Positions 29,219 to 37,724 of a stretch of 64,000 nucleotides of DNA are shown one piece after another. The stretch lies in assembly GCF_008001035.1 (NCBI RefSeq), contig NZ_CP042856.1:1116001-1180000 (forward strand). Reading direction: 5' to 3'. Origin of the DNA: Salinibacterium sp. dk2585 (lineage in GTDB: Bacteria > Actinomycetota > Actinomycetes > Actinomycetales > Microbacteriaceae). Within the stretch, counting starts at the first letter, position 1. The number at the start of each line of letters is the position of its first letter. The translations under genes were made by a program, and so were the position numbers. Under the pieces are notes generated by a model, which saw nothing but the letters and a program-made list of their open reading frames with translations, did no database searches and had not been told where the DNA came from.

Positions 29219-29249
29219 GCCTCGAGAATATCCGCTGAGGCATGCCCGC
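29211..29249 (-). terminator. 13-bp hairpin spanning the promoter and start of the EI24-like gene
   Basis: Arms 29211-29223 and 29237-29249 are perfect reverse complements; the 13-base loop (29224-29236) contains the minus-strand TATTCT -10 box. It lies six bases beyond the stop of the upstream monooxygenase gene, so it probably terminates that operon, while one arm covers the ATG (29216-29218) of the next gene. Confidence 0.6.
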
Positions 29250-29254
29250 GTGCC

Positions 29255-30655
29255 TCACGCCGAGACCGCGTCCCTCGCGCTGCCGCCGACGAGGGCACCC
29301 TCAGCGAAGGCGCCCCGGTAGCGGGCGGCCGGGTGCCGCTCGTTCACGCGGTCGGTGCCGAAGAGCTTGCGACGCAGCGACCCGGGCGTGTACTCCGACT
29401 GGGCGAGCCCGCGCGCCTGCAGCACGGGGATGACCTTCTCTGCGAACTCTTCGAAGGAGCCCGGGATGACCCAGTTGATGACGTTGATGCCATCGACGCC
29501 GGCGGCCTGCCAGCGCTCCAACTCGTCCGCGATGTGCTCGGGCGTGCCCACGATGACGGTGTGGTCGCCTCGGGCGCGTGCCGCAAGGTCGGCCACGACC
29601 GGCTCGCGATCGGTCACGAGGGCGGCCGCGGCATCCAGGAAGCCCTTCGCGGTGTTGGTGTCGACCTCGCAAAGCGGCGTCTCGGGCGGGTAGGTGCGAC
29701 CATCCTTGTCCACGATCGCGGCGTGGGCGAGGTAGCCGTCGAGGCTCGAGTACTCGCGGTACTCCGCCCACTTCGCCTGCGCCTCCTCCTGCGTGTCTCC
29801 GATCACGAAGGAGAGGCCCTGGAAGAACTTCACATCCTCCGCGCGGCGTCCCGCAGCGACCGCCTGCGCACGGGTGTCTTCAATCTGCGCGCGTGCTGCC
29901 TCGGGCGTCGGGCTGATGATGAAGACCGCCTCGGCGTTGTTCGCGGCGAAGGCGCGGCCGGCGCCCGACGAACCCGCCTGGTACAGCACGGGCGTGCGCT
30001 GCGGCGAGGGGGAGGGCAGGTGCGGCCCCTCGACCGTGTAACGCTCGCCGACGTGGTGGATCTTGTGCACCTTTGACACGTCGGAGAAGACGCCGCCCTC
30101 CTTGTCGACGAGCACGGCGTCGTCGTCCCACGAGCCCTCCCAGAGCTTGTAGGCGACGTCGACGTATTCCTCCGCCCAGCGGTAGCGCTCGGCGTGGTCG
30201 GTCAGCTGTGGCAGGCCGTAGTTGCGCGCGCCGTTGTCCTGCGTGCCGGTCACGATGTTCCACGCGACCCGGCCCTTGGAGATGTGGTCGAGCGTCGAGA
30301 CCTGGCGGGCGAAATTAAACGGATGCTGCTGCATCACGTTGCTCGTCAGCGCGAGTCCGATGTGTTCCGTGGTGACGGCGAGCGCGCCGAGTAGCACGAG
30401 CGGGTCGTTGCTGGGAATCTGCAGTCCCTCGCGCACGTAGACGCCGTAGTCGGCATCCGCGTCGCCGTAGTGCCCGCTGACGTCGGCGAAGAAGAGGGCG
30501 TCGAAGCGGGCGGCCTCGAGCGTCTTGGCGAGGTCGATCCAGAGGCCCACGTCTGCGAACTCGTGCTGGCGGGCATCCGGTCTCCGCCACTGGCCGTGGT
30601 GGATGTGGGATCCGGTGTTCATGACGAAGGCGTTGAAGCGCAGGGGGGTGGTCAT
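29255..30655 (-). CDS. FMN-dependent LLM-class monooxygenase (NtaA/SnaA/DszA type)
   Basis: 466 residues, flavin-dependent luciferase-like TIM barrel using FMNH2 from a separate reductase. Family marks: FVMNTGSHIHHGQWRRPDA, ARFDALFFADVSGHYGDADADYG, LLGALAVTTEHIGLALTSNVMQQHPFNFARQ, GRVAWNIVTGTQDNGARNYGL, and YQAGSSGAGRAFAANNAEAVF. Relatives oxidise nitrilotriacetate, dibenzothiophene sulfone, alkylsulfur compounds or antibiotics; the substrate here is open. Its ATG overlaps the stop of the ABC ATPase gene (ATGA), so the importer likely supplies its substrate. No reductase gene is adjacent. Confidence 0.88.
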   Translation of the reverse strand: MTTPLRFNAFVMNTGSHIHHGQWRRPDARQHEFADVGLWIDLAKTLEAARFDALFFADVSGHYGDADADYGVYVREGLQIPSNDPLVLLGALAVTTEHIGLALTSNVMQQHPFNFARQVSTLDHISKGRVAWNIVTGTQDNGARNYGLPQLTDHAERYRWAEEYVDVAYKLWEGSWDDDAVLVDKEGGVFSDVSKVHKIHHVGERYTVEGPHLPSPSPQRTPVLYQAGSSGAGRAFAANNAEAVFIISPTPEAARAQIEDTRAQAVAAGRRAEDVKFFQGLSFVIGDTQEEAQAKWAEYREYSSLDGYLAHAAIVDKDGRTYPPETPLCEVDTNTAKGFLDAAAALVTDREPVVADLAARARGDHTVIVGTPEHIADELERWQAAGVDGINVINWVIPGSFEEFAEKVIPVLQARGLAQSEYTPGSLRRKLFGTDRVNERHPAARYRGAFAEGALVGGSARDAVSA

Positions 30656-32337
30656 GCTGTTCCTTTCGAGGGGGCGGGGCGTTCGAGGCGTGGCAGTGAG
30701 GCGATGAGTTGTCGCGTGTAGGGCTGTTGCGGGGCGGTGAAGACGGCGTCGGCGTCGCCGTGCTCGACGACGCGGCCGTCCTTCATGACGAGCACTCGGT
30801 CGCTCACGTGGTGCACGACCCCGAGGTCGTGGCTGATGAAGAGGTAGCTGACGCCGAGCTGCTGCTGCAGCGCGCCGAGCAGGTCGAGCACCTGCGCCTG
30901 GATCGAGACGTCGAGCGCCGACACCGCTTCGTCAAGCACCATGACGGAGGGGCGCGGGGCGAGGGCGCGGGCGATCGCGACACGCTGGCGTTGGCCTCCC
31001 GAGAGGGTCAGCGGATGCCGCTCGCGCACGCTGCGCGGCAGGCCTACCCAGTCGAGCAACTGGTCAACGCGGGCTGTGCGCTCACGGGTGGGTCCGGCGA
31101 CGCTGTCGGCGATGATCCGTTCGACGGTCCAACGCGGGTCGAAGGAGCTCAGTGGGTCCTGGTACACGGCCGTGATCTCGCGGCGGAGCGGGCGCCGGAT
31201 GCTGCGGCTCGCCTCCGTCCACGGCTGGCCGTGGAGCAGCACACGCCCCGCGTCGGGGTGCGTGAGGGCGAGGGCCATGCGCGCGACCGTGCTCTTGCCG
31301 GAGCCCGATTCGCCCACGATGCCGAGCGTCTCACCCGCTGCGAGGCTGAATGAGACGCCGTCGACCGCAGTGCGGCTCGTCCGTCCCGGTCCAGGGAAGC
31401 GCTTGGCGAGCCCCTCGGCCGTGAGCACGGGCCCACCGCCCGGGTCGCGGCGCTCGCCGGGGCCCGGCTCGTGCACGACGATTGGCACGTGCGGCGCGAG
31501 TCGGCTGCCGCGGGTGTGCGCGCTCGGGACCGCGTCGATCAGCGTCCGCGTGTACTCGTGGCTCGGTGCGGAGAGCACCGCGCGAGCGGCACCCTGCTCC
31601 ACGATGCGACCGTCGTGCATGACCGCGATGTCATCCGCCAGGCGGGAGACGACGGCGAGGTCGTGGCTGATGAGGAGGAGGGCGGCACCCCGCTGCTTCG
31701 CAGCCTCGAGCAGGTGGAGCACCTGTGCTTGCACGGTGACGTCGAGCGCGGTGGTCGGCTCGTCGGCGATGATGACGCCGGGGGAGAGTGCGAGGGCCGA
31801 GGCGATGAGTGCCCGCTGCCGCAGTCCACCCGAGAGCTCGTCGGGACGCTGCCGTGCCCGCAGTTCGGGGTCGGGCACGCCGACCGCCGAGAGCAGGTCG
31901 ATGACCTTGCGTCGCCTCGCGGCACGGTCACCCCAGCCGTGGAGGCGCAGGGCCTCCTCGATCTCGCGGCCGACGGGCCGCAGGGGGTCGAGTGAGACGA
32001 GCGCGTCCTGCAGCACGAAGCCGACGCGCTGGCCCCGGATGCCACGCCACTGGCGGTCGCGCAACGCCGAGAGGTCTCGGCCCTCGAGCTCAAGCCGACG
32101 CGCGCGCACCGAGGCGCCTGCGCCCGTGAGGCCGACGAGCGTGCGGGCGGTGACGCTCTTGCCTGAGCCGGACTCGCCCACGAGCGCGAGGCAGCGGCCG
32201 GGTGCGAGCGCCAAGGAGACCCCCTGCACGGTGGGCGCGGTGCGCCCGGGGAACGTGACCGACAGGTCTTCGACGAGGTAGCCCGTGGCCGCAGCATCCC
32301 GAATCTCGGTCGTGGCGGGGTCGAGGGTGAGGCTCAT
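30652..32337 (-). CDS. Oligopeptide-type ABC importer ATPase, DppD-DppF fusion
   Basis: 561 residues with two ABC domains. First: Walker A GESGSGKSVTART, signature ELSGGLRQRALIASAL, Walker B GVIIADEPTTALD. Second: GESGSGKSTVARMAL, signature LSGGQRQRVAIARAL, Walker B VMVLDEAVSALD. This is the fused DppD/DppF arrangement of family 5 importers. ATG 32337 overlaps the permease stop (ATGA); the much longer open frame upstream is antisense shadow in low-complexity Arg/Pro. Confidence 0.9.
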   Translation of the reverse strand: MSLTLDPATTEIRDAAATGYLVEDLSVTFPGRTAPTVQGVSLALAPGRCLALVGESGSGKSVTARTLVGLTGAGASVRARRLELEGRDLSALRDRQWRGIRGQRVGFVLQDALVSLDPLRPVGREIEEALRLHGWGDRAARRRKVIDLLSAVGVPDPELRARQRPDELSGGLRQRALIASALALSPGVIIADEPTTALDVTVQAQVLHLLEAAKQRGAALLLISHDLAVVSRLADDIAVMHDGRIVEQGAARAVLSAPSHEYTRTLIDAVPSAHTRGSRLAPHVPIVVHEPGPGERRDPGGGPVLTAEGLAKRFPGPGRTSRTAVDGVSFSLAAGETLGIVGESGSGKSTVARMALALTHPDAGRVLLHGQPWTEASRSIRRPLRREITAVYQDPLSSFDPRWTVERIIADSVAGPTRERTARVDQLLDWVGLPRSVRERHPLTLSGGQRQRVAIARALAPRPSVMVLDEAVSALDVSIQAQVLDLLGALQQQLGVSYLFISHDLGVVHHVSDRVLVMKDGRVVEHGDADAVFTAPQQPYTRQLIASLPRLERPAPSKGTA

Positions 32338-33179
32338 GCGCGGTGTCCTTCCAGATGCTGCTGCAGGTGGCGGCCGATCGTGGTGACGGCGAGGGCGAGG
32401 AGCACGATCGCGAGTCCGGGGAGCACCTCGAGCCACCACGCGTGGGTCATGTAGGCGCGGCCCGCGTCGAGCAGGGCGCCCCACTCGGGTGAGGGTGGGG
32501 CAACGCCGAGCCCGAGGAATGAGAGGCCGGATGCCCACACAATCGACTGCCCGACGCTGAGGGTCGCGACCGCCACGAGTGGGCGCACCGCGTTGGGCAC
32601 GATGTGCTGGCGAAGGACGCGCCACGAGCTGTGTCCCACGGCGTGCGCCGCCTCGACGTAGGGCGACGTGCGCACCGCGAGGACCTGTCCACGGATCATG
32701 CGCGCGTAGCCGGGGGCCGTGCCGATGCCGACCGCGAGCACGAGGGTCGCGGGTGAGGGGCCGAACGCGGCCACGAAGAGGAGCGCGACGAGGAGCATGG
32801 GGAAGGCGAAGAGCACATCCAGGCCGCGCGAGACGATCGCGTCGATGAGCCGGCCACCCAGCCCCGCCGTCACGCCAAGGACGAGCGCGATCGCGAGGCT
32901 CAGCGCGGTCGCCCCGAGCCCGATCGACAGGGACTCGCGGGTACCGAAGATGATGCGGGAGTACAGGTCACGACCCGCCTCGTCCGTGCCCGCCAGATGC
33001 GAGAGCGAGGGGCCCTGGAGGGCGGCGGCGAGGTCGAACTGGAGCGGATCGTGCGTCGCAAGTGCGCCGGGAACGATCGCGGCCGCGAGGAAGAACGCGA
33101 CCACGAGGAGCGAGAGCACGAGCGTCGGGGAGGGCGTCCTGCGGGTGCGGGACAGCGGGGGAGCAGCGGTCGCGGTCAT
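32334..33179 (-). CDS. ABC importer permease, DppC/OppC type
   Basis: 281 residues. N-terminal helix LVLSLLVVAFFLAAAIVPGALATHDPLQFDLA, then GTDEAGRDLYSRIIFGTRESL, the classic DppC signature, and the EAA loop VEAAHAVGHSSWRVLRQHIVPNAVRP. About six helices. Overlaps the preceding permease gene by 4 bases. It pairs with the DppB-type permease. Confidence 0.9.
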   Translation of the reverse strand: MTATAAPPLSRTRRTPSPTLVLSLLVVAFFLAAAIVPGALATHDPLQFDLAAALQGPSLSHLAGTDEAGRDLYSRIIFGTRESLSIGLGATALSLAIALVLGVTAGLGGRLIDAIVSRGLDVLFAFPMLLVALLFVAAFGPSPATLVLAVGIGTAPGYARMIRGQVLAVRTSPYVEAAHAVGHSSWRVLRQHIVPNAVRPLVAVATLSVGQSIVWASGLSFLGLGVAPPSPEWGALLDAGRAYMTHAWWLEVLPGLAIVLLALAVTTIGRHLQQHLEGHRA

Positions 33180-34180
33180 TCGGTGGCCAATCTTGGGTCG
33201 ACGGCGGAATAGGCGAGGTCGACGACGAGGTTCACGACGACGTAGACGAGCGCGACGACGATCACGACGCCGCCGACGACGGGGAGGTCACGCGAGTTGA
33301 CTGCCGAGACGAGCACGCGGCCGATGCCGGGTCTGGCAAAAATCGTCTCGACGATGACGGCGCCCGATATGAGCGAGCCGAGCGCCCACCCCGAGAGAGT
33401 GATGCCAGGGAGTGCCGCGTGCCGGAGCACGTGCCACACCCGCACGCCGAGGTCGCTCATGCCGCGCATCCGTGCTGAGGTCACGAAGGGCTCATCGAGC
33501 GCCCGCTCGAATGCTGCTCGCGTCGCCTGGCCCATGAAGCCGGCGAGGGGGATGCCGAGCGTCAGGGCGGGGAGGACGAGGCGCGCGGCCTCGGAGCCGC
33601 CGATGACGGGGAACCAGCCCAGCCCGAGAGCGAAGACCACGAGCAGGATGACGCCGAGCCAGTAGGGCGGCAAGCCCGCGGCAACCGTCTCGACCCCGCT
33701 GCCAATCGCGTCGATGCGGGCTGAACGGCGCGTCGTCGCGACGGTCCAGATGACCGTGAGTACCCAGGCGACCGCGAGCGCCGTGACCGTCAGGAGGAGG
33801 GTCGAGGGAATCTGTTCCGCGATGAGCGCCTCGACCGGCTGGTGCATCTGGTACGAGACACCGAGCCGGCCGCTCAACAGGCCGCCCAGGTAGTCGGCGT
33901 ACTGCAGAAGGATCGGGTCGTCGAAGCCGTACTCCGCCCGGATCGGTGCGAGCTCCTCATCGCTGCGCGCCTCAGTCTGGCCCGTGCGCTGGTTGAGTAG
34001 GAGTGTCGCCCGGTCGCCCGGGAGGAGCGCCTGCGCGAAGAAGGTCGCGCTCGCCGCGGCGAAGAGCACGAGCACGGCGCTCCCAAGTCGCCCAAGCACC
34101 CTCAGGGCAACCCCGCTGCCCACTCGACGCTTCACCTGCCGCTCGTCTACGGCCAGCGCGGTCACGGTGTGGCTGCTCAC
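33176..34180 (-). CDS. ABC importer permease, DppB/OppB type
   Basis: 334 residues with about six membrane helices and a large extracellular loop after the first (LLPGDRATLLLNQRTGQTEA...YGFDDPILLQYADYLGGLLSGRLGVSYQMHQPV), the DppB hallmark. The EAA loop is RTSARMRGMSDLGVRVWHVLRHAALPG-like (TSARMRGMSDLG). ATG overlaps the stop of the binding-protein gene. A short basic N-terminal extension precedes the first helix. Confidence 0.9.
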   Translation of the reverse strand: MSSHTVTALAVDERQVKRRVGSGVALRVLGRLGSAVLVLFAAASATFFAQALLPGDRATLLLNQRTGQTEARSDEELAPIRAEYGFDDPILLQYADYLGGLLSGRLGVSYQMHQPVEALIAEQIPSTLLLTVTALAVAWVLTVIWTVATTRRSARIDAIGSGVETVAAGLPPYWLGVILLVVFALGLGWFPVIGGSEAARLVLPALTLGIPLAGFMGQATRAAFERALDEPFVTSARMRGMSDLGVRVWHVLRHAALPGITLSGWALGSLISGAVIVETIFARPGIGRVLVSAVNSRDLPVVGGVVIVVALVYVVVNLVVDLAYSAVDPRLATE

Positions 34181-35835
34181 TGGACGAAGTAGGCGTCGTG
34201 GAACACGGGCTCACCCTGGGAGGCTTCCAGCCACACATCCCGCAGCTGCTGCCCCACGGCGAGCGACGTCGTCTGTGTGTAGAGGCCGACCGCGACGGCG
34301 CGGTCGCTGATGAGCTGCTGGGCTTCGGCGAAGAGGCGCTCCTGCTCAGACGGCTCCGTCGTGCCGTTGGCCCCCTCGATGAGGGCGAGCAGCTCGTCGT
34401 CGTTGTAGAAGGTCGAGTTGGCGCCGTTCGGCGACTCGGGCAGGTGGTGGCGGTAGTTGATGTGCAGGATGCCCGCGGTCGGCGACGTCCAGTAGCCGAC
34501 GTAGATGTCGCGCTCGTCTGGTTGCGAGTAGGCGCCCCCGAAGAGTTCACTCTGCGTGACGGGGATGAGCGTGACCTTGAAGCCGACCTCCTTGACCTGC
34601 TGCTGGATCGCCTGCAGCACGGCCGAGCCTTCCTGCGTCAGGATCGAGCCAGCACCGTAGGGGATGACGACCTCGAGGGCCTCGCCGTCTTTCGTGCGAT
34701 ACCCCGCGGCATCCGTCGCGGTCCAGCCGGCCGCGTCGAGAAGCTCGGCGGCGCGGTCGGGGTCGTAGGGGTAGGCATCGGCGACCTCGGCGTTGTAGTT
34801 GCTTGTGCCCTGGCTCACGGAGCCGTTGCCCTCGAAGGGCACCGCGCCCCGGAACACCGTCTCGACGATCGCCTTGCGGTCGCTTGCGAAGGCGAAGGCC
34901 TGCCGCACGCGCTCATCGACGAAGGGGCCCTCGACCGTGTTGAAGGAGAGTGCGACCGGCCGACCGGGCGTGATGTAGCGCTGCACCTCGAAGTGCTCGC
35001 CCGCGGTAGCCCACTCGATGCTCGGCACGTCGTAGATGACATCGGTCTCACCCGAAACGAGCGATCCATAGCGGGTCGTGGCGTCGGGGAGGAAGCGCCA
35101 CTCGATGCCCTCGACGTAGGCCGGGCCGTCGTGTCGGGCGTTGGCGGGCGCCGAGTTGTAGTCGTCGTTGCGCTCGAAGGTCACGCTCTCACCGCGCTTC
35201 CACCCGGCGACCGTGAAGGGTCCCGTGCCAACAGGCTGTTCGCAGTTCGCCTCGTTGCCGCGGGCGAGCGCGGTCGGCGACTGGATGCCGAAGTAGCCCT
35301 GCGACAGCACGGTCAGCAGCGGCGAGTACGGGGCCGAAAGCGTGACCTCGAGGGTCGTGGCGTCCACCGCGCGGCTCGACTCGTAGTAATCGGCGAGGTA
35401 GGCCTGCACGGTGCCATTGCCGCCGTCGAGCCAGTACTCGAAGTTGTCGCTGACCGCCTGGGCATCCAGCGCGGTGCCGTCGGTGAAGGTGACATCGTCG
35501 CGCAGGGTGAAGGTCCAGGCGCGCTGGTCGCCCGACACGGTCCAGTCGGTCGCGAGCCACGGCACGACGGTGCCGTCGTCCTCGAGCGAGACGAGCGAGT
35601 CGAGCACCTGACGCGACAGGTACGCCTGCTGCACCCAGCCGCCGAAGATGCACGGCGGCTCCTGCAGGTGGCCGTAGACGATCGTGCCGCCCTCGACGCG
35701 CTCGTCCCCGACAGCGGCCTGGGGCCCCGAGCATCCGGCCATCAGGGCGATGGCGAGGGATGCTGCGGCCGCCGTCATCGCTACGGGGCCGCGTCGACGA
35801 TCACGGGGTGCGGGGGTGTGGATCGGTGTTGGCAC
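34177..35835 (-). CDS. ABC importer substrate-binding lipoprotein, family 5
   Basis: 552 residues from GTG 35835. The N-terminus is basic (RDRRRGP), followed by a hydrophobic stretch and a lipobox LMAGC (Cys 35). The mature part is a family 5 peptide/nickel-type binding protein: IVYGHLQEPPCIFGGWVQQAYLSRQVLDSLV, WTFTLRDDVTFTDGTALDAQAVSDNFEYWL, and LSFNTVEGPFVDERVRQAFAFASDRKAIVETVF. The GTG has AGGAG 7 bases upstream; ATG 35901 lies upstream of the predicted transcription start. First gene of the five-gene operon ending in the monooxygenase. Ligand unknown. Confidence 0.9.
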   Translation of the reverse strand: MPTPIHTPAPRDRRRGPVAMTAAAASLAIALMAGCSGPQAAVGDERVEGGTIVYGHLQEPPCIFGGWVQQAYLSRQVLDSLVSLEDDGTVVPWLATDWTVSGDQRAWTFTLRDDVTFTDGTALDAQAVSDNFEYWLDGGNGTVQAYLADYYESSRAVDATTLEVTLSAPYSPLLTVLSQGYFGIQSPTALARGNEANCEQPVGTGPFTVAGWKRGESVTFERNDDYNSAPANARHDGPAYVEGIEWRFLPDATTRYGSLVSGETDVIYDVPSIEWATAGEHFEVQRYITPGRPVALSFNTVEGPFVDERVRQAFAFASDRKAIVETVFRGAVPFEGNGSVSQGTSNYNAEVADAYPYDPDRAAELLDAAGWTATDAAGYRTKDGEALEVVIPYGAGSILTQEGSAVLQAIQQQVKEVGFKVTLIPVTQSELFGGAYSQPDERDIYVGYWTSPTAGILHINYRHHLPESPNGANSTFYNDDELLALIEGANGTTEPSEQERLFAEAQQLISDRAVAVGLYTQTTSLAVGQQLRDVWLEASQGEPVFHDAYFVQ

Positions 35836-35871
35836 GATGGCGCTCCTGGTTCTCGACGGCGGGGTGTGCCG

Positions 35872-35901
35872 AGAGTAGGACGCCGGTTCGTGCCGCGACA
35901 A
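35872..35901 (-). promoter_or_regulatory. Predicted promoter of the ABC importer-monooxygenase operon
   Basis: On the minus strand, TTGTCG (35901-35896) and TACTCT (35877-35872) are separated by 18 bases, predicting initiation near 35865 and a 30-base leader. The GTCA array begins eight bases upstream of the -35 box. Confidence 0.5.
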
Positions 35902-35909
35902 CGTGCCAA

Positions 35910-35963
35910 GTCACGCGCGGTCACAGGTCGTCACATGACGTCAAGAAACGTCACGCGCGGTCA
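35910..35963. promoter_or_regulatory. Six GTCA tetramers at exact 10-bp spacing (candidate activator array)
   Basis: GTCA begins at 35910, 35920, 35930, 35940, 35950 and 35960. The first and fifth units extend to the identical 14-mer GTCACGCGCGGTCA; a TGACGTCA palindrome lies at 35936-35943. One unit per helical turn places all copies on the same face of the DNA, immediately upstream of the predicted -35 box (about -45 to -98), the classic place for a cooperatively bound activator. The last copy ends one base before the MFS stop codon. Confidence 0.7.
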
Positions 35964-35964
35964 T

Positions 35965-37452
35965 CTAGTGGGTGGGTGCGACGCCTTCGCCGTGGACCAT
36001 GTCTGCGGGCTTGCGCACGAAGAGCGCCAGGATCACAGCGGCGGATGCGACGGCAGCTCCGACCAGGAACGCCGCGTGGATGCCCTCCCCGGTTGCGAGC
36101 CTCTCGCTGGTGCCGGAGCCGAGCGCCGCAGCCGCGGTCACCGACATGAGCGTCACGAAGAGCGCCGTGCCTGCAGCGCCCGCGACCTGCTGCACGGTGC
36201 CGACGATCGCGCTGCCGTGCGGGTACAGGTGCGGCGGCAGCGAGCCGAGCGCGGAGGTAAGGAGCGGGGTGAAGACGAAGCCCAGTCCGAGGTTGAGGGC
36301 GAGATGGACGGCGATGATCCAGGCGATGGAGGTGCCGGGGTCGAAGGTCGCCATGCCCCACAGGGCCGCGGCCGACACGATCATGCCCGGGATGACCAGC
36401 GGAGTCGGCCCGAAGCGGTCGAAGAGGTTGCCGACGACGGGGGCGATCGCGCCCATCAGCACGCCGCCGGGCAGCAGCATGAGGCCGACGCCCAGCACGT
36501 CGAGGCCGAGCACCTGCTGCAGGTAGATGGGCAGCAGGATGAGCGAGCCGAACAGGCTTGCCATGACGATCACGACGAGCACGATCGCGAGGCTGAAGGT
36601 CTTGCTCTGGAAGGTGCGCAGGTCGAGGAGGGCGCTGTCGACCTTCTGCAGCTGCAGCTGGCGCAGCACGAAGAGGATGAGCGATGCCGCACCACCGATG
36701 AGGGGAATCCAGATCGGCACGGGCGTGTGGCCGGAGGCGGCTTCGCCGATGCTGCTGAGGCCGTAGATCAGGCCACCGAAGCCGAGGCCGGAGAGCACCA
36801 CCGAGAGCACGTCGAAGCGAGCATCCGGACGCGTGTTCGTGACGTTGCGCACCCAGACAGCGCCCAGCACGAGTGCAAGCAGGGCGATGGGGAGCATTGA
36901 CCAGAACAGCATGTGCCAGGTGGCGACATTGAGGATGAGCCCGGACACCGTCGGGCCGAGCGCCGGAGCAACGGCGATGACGATCGAGATGACGCCCATC
37001 ATTCGGCCGCGGTGCGAGGCCGGCACGACGTTGAGCACCGTCGTGAAGAGGAGCGGCATCATGATCGCGGTGCCGCTCGCCTGCACGACACGACCCGCGA
37101 GCAGCACCTCGAAGCCCGGCGCGAGCGCGCCGATGAGGGTGCCGAGCGAGAAGAGTGACATCGCAGCGAGGAAGACCCCCCGCAGCGGAAAGCGCTCCAG
37201 CAGGAAGCCGGTCAGCGGGATGACGACGGCCATCGTGAGGAGGAAGCCGGTCGTGAGCCACTGGCCTGTTGCCGCGGTGATATCGAGGTCCTTCATGATG
37301 GGCGTCAGCGCGACGCCCATGACGGTCTCGTTGAGGATGACGACGAAGGCGGACACCACGAGGAGCGCAATGACGAGACCCGGCTTGACTGCCGGGGTCG
37401 TCGGCTGTGCGGGCACGGAGGCGGTGCTGGGAGAGGAGTCCTGCAGGGTCAA
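35965..37452 (-). CDS. MFS drug exporter, DHA2 (EmrB/QacA) family
   Basis: 495 residues, about 14 membrane helices. Signatures: NETVMGVALTPIMKDLDI in helix 1, QWLTTGFLLTMAVVIPLTGFL, motif A-like ERFPLRGVFLAA, and motif C APALGPTVSG in helix 5, typical of proton-coupled drug antiporters. The start is a TTG at 37452, with GGAAG 7 bases upstream; no ATG is near. It lies upstream of the ABC operon on the same strand but has its own stop before the GTCA array. Substrate unknown. Confidence 0.85.
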   Translation of the reverse strand: MTLQDSSPSTASVPAQPTTPAVKPGLVIALLVVSAFVVILNETVMGVALTPIMKDLDITAATGQWLTTGFLLTMAVVIPLTGFLLERFPLRGVFLAAMSLFSLGTLIGALAPGFEVLLAGRVVQASGTAIMMPLLFTTVLNVVPASHRGRMMGVISIVIAVAPALGPTVSGLILNVATWHMLFWSMLPIALLALVLGAVWVRNVTNTRPDARFDVLSVVLSGLGFGGLIYGLSSIGEAASGHTPVPIWIPLIGGAASLILFVLRQLQLQKVDSALLDLRTFQSKTFSLAIVLVVIVMASLFGSLILLPIYLQQVLGLDVLGVGLMLLPGGVLMGAIAPVVGNLFDRFGPTPLVIPGMIVSAAALWGMATFDPGTSIAWIIAVHLALNLGLGFVFTPLLTSALGSLPPHLYPHGSAIVGTVQQVAGAAGTALFVTLMSVTAAAALGSGTSERLATGEGIHAAFLVGAAVASAAVILALFVRKPADMVHGEGVAPTH

Positions 37453-37724
37453 GAAGTGGCTTCCTTCAGAAGAGTGATGGGCACTGCGCGCGGAACAGAC
37501 GGCGCGAATGACAGGGGATCGAGACTACCCGAGGGTGACGCCGACACCGAGCAAACGCCGCGAGGGGTCTCGATATTCCCGAGCATCCGCAATCTCGCCG
37601 CGAGGGCGCAGCGAGCTGGCTCTGGCCACAGCGGGCGACTCTCCGACATACTCGAAGCTGAGCGGATGTCGGCGATCTTCGTGCGCTCGTGTGACAGCTT
37701 CCACGACCACCCGAAAGGCTCTGC

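Noticed and set aside
35910-35963. GTCA array considered as a CRISPR or a simple tandem repeat
   Set aside because: Only the tetramer is conserved and the intervening six bases vary, so it is neither a tandem duplication nor repeat-spacer DNA; the promoter-proximal position fits an operator better.
34003-36900. 965-residue plus-strand frame opposite the ABC importer and MFS genes
   Set aside because: Arg/Asp/Val-rich shadow that crosses several real genes and the GTCA array; no domain recognised.
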